Source: Triglochin maritima
Lineage: Eukaryota; Streptophyta; Magnoliopsida; Alismatales; Juncaginaceae
Direction: 5' to 3'
DNA length: 64,000 nucleotides
Assembly (NCBI GenBank): GCA_963682175.1
Contig: OY821774.1
Coordinates: 43,600,201 to 43,664,200 of the forward strand
The translations under genes and the position numbers were made by a program. Positions 21,176 through 32,356 of the stretch are shown here, piece after piece. Under the pieces are notes generated by a model. It was not told where the DNA came from, did no database searches, and worked only from the letters and a program-made list of their open reading frames with translations. The first letter of the stretch is position 1. Each line of letters starts with the position of its first letter.

Positions 21176-21657
21176 ACTGGTGTTGTTTGTGGACAGCGCG
21201 ACTTGTGTGGCGGCGGTATGAGCAACGATATTCAGTTGGTTTGAAACATGCATTGTTGGATAGATGTTCTTTGTGTTTTCCTGTATATGTCATGATATAC
21301 TAGTACGATAAGATCATTTATTGTACGTAGTGTGCATGTAGATGGACTTGATATAATGGGTTTTCTTTATGAAAAATCAAGCATTGTTGTTACATTTGCT
21401 TTTCACGTCCGCGGTGGTTCTAGTGGGGTGGTGACCGAGGAGGAGCACATTTTGGATCCAGATCCTCCAGTCTTTTGTGGTGATTATGATTACATGTATC
21501 TTTTATGTTGTTTTTTATGTAATCATACGTTTGACAACCCTTGTATTCGGTGCACCTTATGTATATATTTAGTAGTGTTCCCAGTGTTCGGTTGTCGATA
21601 TCCTTTGTTATTCTTTTGAAAAGTTTAAATTTCCGTTGCTATTTTGGGGACGTTACA

Positions 21658-24585
21658 CAGTGTCAGCGGAAAACTCACGCTTACGTCGGTCTACCGAAGC
21701 CCCGATGGTCGACCGAATCGATCATCAGAGCCCGACTATTCTTTACTGTCCAATGGTGAACCGAAGTAAATGAAATGAATGTGTTCTAAAAGTTTTACTT
21801 TTATATGTCAATTATTATGAATTGGATGTGCAAACATTTTATTCTTTGATTATTGTATTCGTCTTTTGGAAGTGTTAAGGACGAGGCGTTTGGTCCGTAA
21901 CAGTAAAACTCTAAAAGATAATGATTTAAATAAATCAAAAGTTATTCATAATCATGGTAATTAACATGGAACATTAATTACCAAGATAAGATTGTCGTGT
22001 TGGTCATCGATTGTTGTAGTTTTACAAATCATTGACGACAAAGAGTATATAAAAGAGGAAAATTGTTACTTTTATATATTGAATTAACTTAATAAGTAAA
22101 ATATTATGGAATTGTGATTCATGTCATTAATGTTTTACTGTGTCTTGGATCCTAAAGATATGAGACTTATATATTTTCACTCAAGAAGTGCTTGATTTGA
22201 TTATTGTCAAAGTTATCAATAAGTATAGTGATAAAGACAATAGTTGGTTGAACATGACTTGTGCTGGAAAACATAGCTAGTCAAAAGATTTTCATTGTCC
22301 ATCTTAATTGAGTGATGATATTAGTGAGTCATTTGATAAAGCAAAATTATAATGTGCACAATGTAACTTGAGTTAAGTTACATAATTATAATTAGCTTAA
22401 GGAGATCAAAAAATGAATATAATACAAAAGTGACACATTTCTACTTTGTATATATTTTTAACTTGTATAATACACATGTGTAGCTAGATACCGCTTATAG
22501 TTTGAGATATTAAGTGTTTAATATCGCTGTCAATTTGACTTAGATCCTCCTATAGGTCACACCACAGAACTGAGAAACAAGAAGTTTGATTTTGAGTTCA
22601 TATGATGTGTCAGATTTCATGAGAAAATGGACACATGTGGTGAATTAATAAATTCAATATGTCACGAAAATTGACATAATTAAAATCATGAATAAATTCA
22701 TATGAGGTGTATATATTATGGGGTGTAATAATTTAATATTACATATGATAATATATTACATGAAGTATGAATTTACTAAAAACCCCCAAAAAGATCAAAT
22801 GTTGTTGGATATAAATCTAAAATTTTGCAAAGGCAAAATCAGGATCAAAATGGTCAACAGTTTTGGATTCAGTTGATCGGGTTTCTTAGAAACGGTCGAC
22901 CAAACAAAGATCAGATGCGCGAGTGGTCGACCGAAATTGTCTGGAGTGGCTGAACAATATGAATCAGTCAACCGGGCGTAAACGGTCGACCGAAGCAAAA
23001 TATCTAGGAGCTGTCTTGAGATATGACGGTCAACCAATAGAGACACGACCGTCCGAAGAGATTTACCAGGAGAAATTTTTGGTAGGTCAACGGTCGACCG
23101 GAGCGAGACATGGTTCAATCGAATTTTTCCAGAGATTTTTTCTCATGAATATTCGATCGACCGTCTGGCTCACGGTCAGCCGAACTTGCTTAAAAACCGA
23201 ATGGTTCGGTCAACCGATTGAAAAATTCGGTTAATCGTTCAACACAATTTCTGCCTGAATTATTAAGAAAATAATTACATCATAGGTTGGATGAATTCCA
23301 GATTTGATCAAACGTTTTTAGGATGCTTATATGACAAATTTGGATTAATTTTATAAGAGAAAAGCAAGAGATCGTGACTAGAGAATAGTTCATGATATGA
23401 GTGTTTTGGGAGCCTATAAAAGGACTCATCATCATACTTGTTTATATATATATGCAAAATTCTTTCTCTCCCTAACCACCCAATTAACCCATCCGAAAAA
23501 TCTCTTAGTATTTTAAGTTTTGGAGATAAAAATCTCAGGAGCTTTTAGAAGGATTATTAGCTAGATTCTAAGCACAATTAGAGATTGATTGAGTAACTCT
23601 TTTCTCTCTAATTTTGTTTAGAGTTTGGTGAACACTTGGAGGCGAATCGACGAGCAACGAGACTCCAGATCTTTTGAAAGGTTTTAGAGAACCTTTGGTA
23701 TGATCATCTCTCTTTTGTTTATTTTTAATATGTGTAAGAATGCATGATATTAGAATAAACATAGACATATGCATAAAATCAATGAAAATATGAAATCGAT
23801 CATGTATGTTTGTATTAAAAAAAATTAAAATATACACATACATAAGGACACGAAATCTTACAGTAAATTAGTTGAAATTAGAAAAAAAATTACTGGAAGT
23901 TGGTGAACGGTTATCCGAACACTAGTCGATTGACTGAGTTTTGCATTCTGACCAATACACCCACGTCCTGTCGGACGATCGTTTATTTCTCGGTCGACTG
24001 AATACGCTCTGAATTCTGCCCGAGCTTAACTCATTACTTGTTTCTTATTGGTCCAAACTTCACCAACTCACCATAATAACTCTATTTGTTTTGAAGGTTA
24101 TAAAAACTTCATTTAAGAGACACAATACACACTTTACTTGCCCTTTTTTATACTCATGTGCTCTCAAACTTCAAGTCTTTAAAGCTCCACCAACTCTCAG
24201 ATTTCAATCAAATTCACTCCAAGCTCAATTTCAATCATTGAGTGCATTCAAGTTAGAGTTCAACAACTTCATTCATCTTCCGTTGTGTTGTGAGAGGAGA
24301 TCCGAGCAAGACGAGAGTGTTCGCAAGGCTCCGATTGTAAGATACTTTATCTTCGACACAGAACGAAGATAATAACGAATTCTCAAATAGGGATCAGAAC
24401 TTGAGGAGAGGACTAAATCACGATGGTGTGATCGAACCTCTATAAATCTTCGAAGTCATCTTTTGGTTTGCAATCTTTTCTTCACTATTTTAATTGTGCA
24501 TTATTTAGCTAAATTGTGATATAATCTATTCACCCCCTCTAGATTAGTGATCGATCCACTTACACATTTGACTGTTGAAATGTAG
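21658..24585. other. Decayed LTR-like sequence with scattered palindromes
   Basis: No gene was seen. Palindrome words occur at 21685-21760, densely at 22875-23240 ('cggtcgaccg', 'cggtcaaccg', 'cgatcgaccg'), and at about 23920-24000. TATA-like 'cctataaaagg' at about 23415 and 'ggttataaaaac' at about 24098 each precede purine-rich leaders, and 'ttcaccccctctag' near 24530 resembles the end of plant Copia LTRs. This suggests one or two old LTRs of a different family that also carry the motif. Confidence 0.4.
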
Positions 24586-26200
24586 TTGTTTGTGCATGTG
24601 GGGGGAACCAGAATCACTTTCTGTCGGATCATCGATCAACCATTCATTTCGGTCAACCAAAATTCTAAACGAGAATCATCAATTCAAACAACGGAAATTC
24701 CTTCGATCAACCATTCATTTCGGTTCACTTATTTTTGTTCGGTAATCCATGTTTCACTGGAATTTTCATTTCGGTTCACCGACCTTCATTCGGTCATCCA
24801 TGTTTTGATATTTCACTCGGAAATTATTGGTCCAAACATGAACATACAACAAAATTCAGTTAAAGAGAAACGACTTTCGACTAGATTCTGTTTTCTTCTG
24901 ATTTTCATTTAACTCTGAATATTACTTTCTAGATTTTTATTATAAGTAACGGAAAATAACGGAAAAAAATATTTTACTTTTGACCTCCCAAGTTAGGAGC
25001 GTTTGTAGGGTTGAACATCAGTCTGGACCCGAACCAGACCCGGATACTCTTCGGGGTCCGGACTGAACCCAGACCGATCGGTCTGATCCGGTCCAAAAAC
25101 CCGGACAGGATTTTTGAAGGGAATCTAAGATTTTGGACCGACTTCGGACCAGACCGGACCGAAAACTGAACTTACCCCGGTGTCCGGACCGATCCGTCAG
25201 GTCCGGTATACCCGAAACTTGCACTGCTGCCCTAGGCGATTGTGCGTGATTCGAAGCAGCTTTTCTCACAACTGAAAGCTAATTTCACATGTATAAAATC
25301 TATGTTTTTCCCCTCACAAGTGAAAGGAACGGAAAAACCATCTCTCGTCCACTCGATATCGCGACACTGCTGACGGGTTCCGACCTCGACGACAACGGGT
25401 TCCGACGGCGAAGGCGAGGGTTCCGACAGGTGTTGCTCGCGGCCAGTCGGGTTGATTAGCTAGGGTTCCGACGGCGACGGCTAGGGTTCCGACAGGTGTT
25501 GCTAGAGACCATTGGTGAGGCTGCTGAACCTATGTGACCTGGGTGTTGTGTTGCCGGTGTTATGCTGCCGGAGTTGTTGTAAACTTCTCCATCGTAGCCG
25601 TGGAGCTTCACATTATTTGGCTTTAGTCACTTATTAGGATATAACTTATGCGTGACTTTATCTAGTTCGATATTTTTGATAGTTTGAATGATAATTTCGT
25701 CTGCCTATTATGTATCTTGAACTCGTTTTGATATATGAAAAACTGAAAATGTTGATTTGTTCGTTGTCCGTGTGATGCGTTCGAATATAATCACCGCGTC
25801 GTTCGTTGAGAAATTAATTACATTGAACGAAGCTAATACAAAAGCAAATGAGTTAAAGAAGAAAGCTGAACTTTAGTGCTAATTTTACAAAATAAAGTAC
25901 TTATACTTGATAAAAGCTTGAGCTGTCGAAAACTCACGCGTAAACATATCTAGTATGAAAAAAGAATAAAACTTGAAATTGAAACTGCATCGGTAGACTT
26001 TCTCCTAGCTTCCATTGATAGGCACAAACGACCGGAATTTGTTTTCTGCTAGAGAGAGAGATACAAACAACAAAATTCGGTCAAAAGCATTTTACTTTTC
26101 CCTGGATTTTCTTTTACTTTCCGTTTGACTGCTAAAATCACTTTATGTTTTCCGCGCCACTAACACCCCTAATTCTTCAGAGTTCAGACCACGTCGGCCT
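24586..26200. other. Repeat-derived flank upstream of HDH
   Basis: Degenerate 'tcggtcaacc' and 'tcggttcacc' words lie at 24640-24800. A block rich in 'ggtccgga' and 'accggacc' (25021-25215) resembles the ends of plant hAT MITEs, but a matching second end with an 8-bp duplication was not found. Two imperfect copies of a unit containing 'gggttccgacagg' lie at about 25375-25505. Confidence 0.4.
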
Positions 26201-26429
26201 CCACCTCTATCTCCCAAACACTTTCGGGTCAGTCTCCTATTTTGTGTTCACAAAGTACATTGCCATTTCAACCTCCTTCAGTTGCACTTGAATTTATTTT
26301 CCTCTGGTACCGTTGGACCAGTTTTATCTTTCTGTTTCTGCTTTTTTAACCTTGCATGGTGTTTTTTCCTTTGTGTGGAAAATGTTTGTTTGTATAATCG
26401 TCTAACAACTGTGTCCCTCAAGGTAGTCG

Positions 26430-29400
26430 ATGGACATTTCTTCTCTGTCATTTAATAGGAGCTTTCTCTTGATCGGTGACATCAAGTTAGTGCATAAAAG
26501 TTTCAGACGCCACTCCACCTTACTCAATTGTGGTAATTGTGCATACAGTGACTGTTTGTATCCCTGGTGCCATTTTTTGTTTAAAATCATTGTAGCTGTT
26601 GTATTTTCAACTACTGTGCGTCAATTGGCAAAACTTCCATATCATTTGTTGGTCAAGTTTTTTTCTCCTTAAATACATACAATTTTTTTTCTTCAGTTTC
26701 ATCAGAACTCAGGGTTCAAGACGTCACTTCGTCAATGAAGTCCTACAAGCTGTCAGAGCTTTCTCCTTCAGAACTATCTGGTCTAAAAGCTCGCCCACGT
26801 ATCGATTTCTCTTCCATCTTTAGTACTGTTAGTTCACCACTCTTGCTTCACACGTGGATATTCATTGGTAGTTTGTCTCAATCAAATTGTCAAGATGCTT
26901 ATCTGGTGTTCCACGTCCACAGGTAAACCCGATCGTCGATGATGTTCGTAGCAAAGGCGATGCTGCAGTTATAGAGTTGGTGCTTCTTCCTCTAGAAAAA
27001 TCAATCTCATTTACCTGCCCTTAACAGCTAGCCATGAGATGGAATATTGGTGCTCCCATTACTACATTTTTTGCATTTATAGTGAATGTTATTTCTGTCA
27101 AGTTTCTATAGAGTTGGCTATAGAAAAATATTTTACATGTCATACTGAATATGGTATAGTGCTAAAAGCCTAAGATAGAATACGGTTAGTAATTCCTACA
27201 AGGATTCTTTGACGTCTCCGCGTCTATATTTTTGGTTGGTACCATAGTGTAGTATTTGATCATTGACACTGTTTCTTTTTTTTACTCCTAACAGTTATAC
27301 TTCGAGATTTGACAAGGTTCTTCTCGACAAAACTGTTGAAAGAGTAGCAGATCTTCCTGATCCAGAGGTGTGTAGCCTTCGTATCATATCCCTACTTACT
27401 GCATTAGTTATTCTTTGATATCATTTGGAATTACTATGGGCCTGGGTTCACCTGTGTAATTTTATCGATAGTGGGATAATTTCGGAATTGAACAAATTCT
27501 TTTTAATTCGAAATTCATTTCCCCATAATCTTTCCCCTTCATTTTCCCTCTTTCCAAGCAATAATTATGGTAAATGCACCTCATTTGTTGAATTGGTAAC
27601 TGGTTGATGTTCTATAATATGTTTGCTTCCATAGTGCAGCTTGACCCAGTTGTAAGAGAAGCTTTTGATGTGGCATATGACAACATCTATGTATTTCATG
27701 TTGCTCAGAAGACCCCAGAAAAGGATATTGAAAACATGAAAGTATGTATTCTTCTATGGTTTACCTTGATATGAAAGTGATCCTACTCCCAGCTCATCTG
27801 GCTTTATCTCACTGATAACAGGGTGTTAGATGCAAACGAGTAGCAAGGTGCATTGGTTCTGTGGGCCTTTATGTACCAGGAGGCACTGCAGTCTTACCAT
27901 CAACTGCTCTTATGCTTGCAGTGGTATAAAAAAAACCAAACTGTGTTATACCTTCATGAATGTGATGAACTAGATTTGTTAAGTTAACGTAGTGAATGGT
28001 GCCTCAAGAGTCACTTAAGTTATTTTGGCTAGTACCTTTTGGTCTATATTTTCATTCGGAAACACAATGAGATCTCGAATTGGTTCAAATTTTTGTTAAC
28101 TTTGCTTATTTTTCACCAGCCTGCACAGATTGCTGGGTGCAAAAACATTGTTCTTGCAACCCCTCCTGCAAAAGATGGTACTATATGCAAGGTAGTTTTC
28201 TTGCATGCAATTGAATCAAACAAGAAGATAATTTTAGTATGCTTTGTGAAGCTTATGTTAATTGTTAATTGTCATATAGGAGGTTTTATATTGTGCTAAG
28301 AAGGCCGGAGTAACTCATATTCTAAAAGCTGGGGGTGCTCAGGTTTGAATTGCTTTCTGGGAAATATTCACCATTGCATGGCCCCATACCTTTATAACTA
28401 ATTGGTATACATGGATAATTTTATCTAGGCTATTTCAGCCATGGCTTGGGGTACTGCTTCTTGTCCAAAGGTATGGTTCCCTGCTATTTTGTGCCAAAAT
28501 AGGCCATTCATTCTTAATTCTTTGCATTAGCTTCATTGTAATTAGGCCATTCATTCTTAATTCTTTGAAAACATTGTAATTAGGCCATTCATTCTTAATT
28601 CTTGTCTAATGGGATTTTCCTTGGAATAATTGTTTATAGTTCATATGAGACTAAAAGAGTATTAATATTATCCAACAATCTCAAACTTATCTATTATCCA
28701 ATGCAAAATGTGCCAAGAGAGGATGTTTTTGACCTTTTTCATTTGGTTGGCATGTAGTTGTGAGTGGTTTTTGTTGTGAATGAAGCCTATCTTAATTGTG
28801 GTAAGAGGCAAACCTATTTCAAGTTAGTGCTGAGCTTTGGTCTGTCTTGAGTAGTTGATGCGTCGTACTTCTGAAGTTGTAGGTTTATTGATGCATACTT
28901 CCTTTCAGTTATTTGAATGTATTTTCACCGTGTTTAGCAAAGAATCATCAGAGCATCAAGATTTTGTCGTCTAAGGTCTTGCATTTTCTTTTTGTGTTTT
29001 AGTTATTTATTAAACATGGGATTCAACTGTCCTATTTGGTGTAGTTAATAAAAAGCTTTTCGCTGCACACGTGAGTTTAGTGTACCCTTTGGTGGTGATG
29101 TTTTTACCTTTAATTAAGTCAGTTCTGTATGTCGTTTGGTGTTTTAAATGTGAAATTAAAAGTAATTATCTTCCAATGTGCAGGTTGAGAAAATTTTTGG
29201 ACCTGGAAATCAATATGTGACAGCTGCCAAGATGATTCTCCAAGTAAGCCATTTTTTATCAATTTAAGAAGTGAATCGAATATTTTTCTTACATGTTTAC
29301 ACTCGTTAGTATGTTTTTATTAGTATCTTTCTTAGAAGCTGTACATGATGCTTATTGGTTTTAATATTTTGCACATGGATTATATATGCACTCTTGCATA

Positions 29401-31085
29401 CATATCAGGCACCTAAAAGTAACATTGAAATAATATTTTAGATGTTATCACTTCAAACTGTATCCACCAATTTTTTTTAAAAGTTCTATGCCTTAAAGGT
29501 TGCATTTTTTTGCACGTCTGAGTTTCAAAAATGAAACCATAAAGAGTGCTATGTTCTCAGTTGTAGTTTTGATCTTTCATCTTCATTTTCTTTATGTAGA
29601 ACAGCGAGGCAATGGTGTCTATAGACATGCCTGCAGGCCCATCAGAAGTTTTGGTAATTGCTGACAAATATGCAAACCCAGTCCATGTTGCTGCAGATTT
29701 ACTTTCACAGGTGTCTACTATTATCCATGTGATCTGTTCTTGACTTCTGGTTTCTTCATTGCATGGTTCAAGTTTATGTTAGGCACATGGAAATCTTATT
29801 GCATCCCAATTTCTTTAGTCGTAATCTTTTACTTCAAAAGTAAATCCAATTTCGATAGTTCAATCGATCAAACTTAAATCCTCAAAGAACATTTCTAGAA
29901 TCAGCCTTACGAAAACGAGTTTTTCTCGTACAACAGTTTTGACATTGGTAGCATAGAAGAACTTAAATGACGAAATGAACTGCTTCTGACACCTTTTGAA
30001 TTTCTAACTAAACATTTTCATTTGCATGTTCTGTAATCTGTATAATAATTACATTTTCCTAGAGAGAATATTATGACAGTATTGTCTAGCTCATATGTCA
30101 TTCTGGTTGAAAAGTCTGATGTCCATTTTGTGGCCATTCTACAGGCTGAACATGGCCCTGATAGTCAAGTGGTTCTTGTGATAGCCGGGGATGGGGTTGA
30201 AATCAGGGCCATCGAAGCAGAAGTCGACAAACAATGTGCTAGTCTTCCCAGGGGAGAATTTGCTTCAAAAGCACTAAGCCACAGTTTTACTGTATTCGCT
30301 CGAGATATGGTTGAGGTAATCTTTTGAAATTCTTCTGTTGTGTATCCTTCAGAATGCATTAGATTGATGGTCTGATATCACCATAGAATCAATTTCATCA
30401 ACCTTGTGAACTTTTCATAGATAAGGAGCAATAGATCAATTTCTGGTCATGTGATGGACTGCATTTTACGACATTTTTTTTGTGTTTTTAGTAAATAGCA
30501 TGACTTCATGGTGTTTCATGAAACATATCATGTATATGTATGGTTTCTTAATCCTTCTGACATTTTTGCATTGATCATTTTCTAAACATCAGGCCATCTC
30601 ATTCTCAAACATGTATGCGCCAGAGCATTTGATCATGAACGTTCAAGATGCCGAGAAATGGGAGGGTTTCATTGAGAATGCAGGTAGATGTCTGTACACA
30701 ACCAATGAAAATGTCATTTTCACCACATACACTTTGGCCTCTGTTCTGGTAAATCTGCATTTTTATTAGGAAGTTTCCGACTCCAACTGAAATGATTTTG
30801 GTCATAGGTTCTGTATTTATGGGGCCATGGAGCCCTGAGAGTGTTGGTGACTATGCTAGCGGTACCAACCATGTTCTTCCTACCTATGGGTACGCGAGGA
30901 TGTACAGTGGGGTATCTCTGGATTCATTCCTCAAATACATCACAATTCAGTCCCTGACCGAGGAAGGCTTGAGAAAGCTGGGACCTCATGTGGCTAAGAT
31001 GGCAGAGATTGAAGGCCTGGAAGCTCACAAGAGAGCCGTAACCCTTCGATTACAGGATATTGAGGCCGCACTACCTGTTGTATAG
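26430..31085 (+). CDS. HDH: Histidinol dehydrogenase, plastid-type
   Basis: Catalyses the last two steps of histidine synthesis, L-histidinol to L-histidine with two NAD, normally in plastids. Fourteen exons: 26430-26532, 26697-26827, 26923-26975, 27295-27367, 27640-27741, 27822-27923, 28120-28191, 28280-28342, 28429-28470, 29184-29243, 29600-29710, 30145-30315, 30593-30683, 30808-31085. All borders are GT-AG, all phases agree, giving 483 aa, close to plant enzymes of about 466 aa. Motifs: [48 protein letters not shown] and [13 protein letters not shown]. Expected zinc ligands are Gln304, His307, Asp406 and His465; catalytic Glu372, His373 and His413 are present. The N-terminus ([16 protein letters not shown]) is basic and Ser-rich, as for a transit peptide. 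The next start, MKSYKLSEL at 26735, would lack it. Confidence 0.97.
28500..28604 (+). repeat. Triplicated block in HDH intron 9
   Basis: 'aggccattcattcttaattc' occurs three times in about 100 bp (near 28500, 28545 and 28583), the later two preceded by 'attgtaatt'. It is a local tandem expansion within the long intron between exons 9 and 10, with no sign of an effect on splicing. Confidence 0.85.
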
Positions 31086-32356
31086 CGGACTTAGTAACCT
31101 TTTATCATTTGCTTCCCTTCGCATAAAGGCTGCTGCTCGCTGGTATGCGCTGCACAGTGTGATCAAGATGGCTCCCATTTCGAGCTTGGCCAATATTATC
31201 ATCTAACTTATTATGAAAATAATCCAAATGTGCTCTTTCTCAATTGGGGTTGTAATGTGTATGAAAATTACTTATGCCATCTATATTTGGTGGATCTTTT
31301 GGTTCTATTGACCCCAACTTCAAGTTTGTTGCACTTTATGCAATCCTTATGTTGTAGTATTTCCATTTGGTACCTCTATTAGCTTCAAGGTCTTATTCCT
31401 ATTCTAGGAGCGCGGAGAAATGCTGTCGGAATGTACCGTCCATGCTATCTATTCTTTTATCTTTAGGCTATTTTGCAAATTAGAAAATAATTTTAATTTT
31501 ATTCCCTTTGTGTTTCTTGTATTGGATGATGGAAGTTTACATCTCTGGGGAAGACCATTGTGTATTTGTGTTGTAATATTATCAGTTTGCCTCAGATGGG
31601 AGAAGTAGGTTTGTGCCATCAACCGTACGTTAGGAAACTAGACCATTATTCTATTCTAATTGTCATTACGTGCATAGGCACACATCATAGACAAGTGGTC
31701 ACATATCGGAAGAGATGCTACATTTATGGTTTCTAAATTAACCATAAAATGATGAGCTCATTTTTAAGAGATGGATAAGGTGAATTTCGAGAGAGAAAAA
31801 ATCTTGTGTTGGTTGAACCGTTATCCTTCTTACCATCTGGTTTTGTCTATGATGACCTTCAAATCATATAAAATCTCCTAGAACCAAGTTCGTCCTGAAT
31901 CTAACCCCAATGCAGGGCCAAACCCACCTCGGATTTAAGACGGCTCGCAGACAACATTTATCGAGCGATCAGTTATTAACTTCAGCTGTTTATCCCAACA
32001 AATGGCTAATTTTAATTGTGCCAAACAAAGACCTATCTGAATAGAAGCGTATCCTCAACTTGAAATCACTTTAGCTGGGGAAACGACACAAGTTGTTAAA
32101 TCGTCTCGTTGATGATTAACATGAGACTTTTGCAATTCACTAGCATGTCTAACGCTAAAATTAAACTTATTTGTGAGCATCGAGCAATGTAAGCTACTAC
32201 ATTAACTCAAACAGCGAAGGAACAAAGAAAGCACAAATCTCACGAAAAGTAGACCAAATCCTTTCACTAGATGAAAAACACCATACAATCACTCTGACTC
32301 TTATATATATCTATACATCACCCAAAATATATATATATAGAGAGAGAGAGTAAGGT
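31086..32356. other. HDH 3' UTR and intergenic sequence
   Basis: About 150-250 bp after the stop probably form the 3' UTR (AT-rich, with 'aataat' words near 31210). The rest has no recognised gene. It ends in a TA/GA microsatellite (about 32325-32350) bordering the inverted-repeat element. Confidence 0.45.

Larger units (their letters stand above)
19686..21657 (+). mobile_element. LTR of the palindrome-array family (copy C), decayed
   Basis: It begins 'cgtaagaaccc', close to the 'tgttagaaccc' start of copy D, and ends 'gacgttaca'. A TATA box 'ctataaaagg' (about 19814) precedes a GA-rich leader and a candidate donor 'aaggtatgcc' (about 20100). Degenerate and exact CGGTCGACCG units cover 20205-20800. 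A third type of tandem cassette covers 20984-21175, then the shared tail from about 21355. The flanks 'caggc' and 'cagtg' match at only three of five bases, so either the duplication has decayed or the ends are off by a base. Confidence 0.75.

Noticed and set aside
25004..26175. Possible 1.2 kb hAT element with ends 'tagggttgaaca' and 'ctaacacccctaa'
   Set aside because: The end similarity is short and the flanks do not give an 8-bp duplication, so borders could not be supported.
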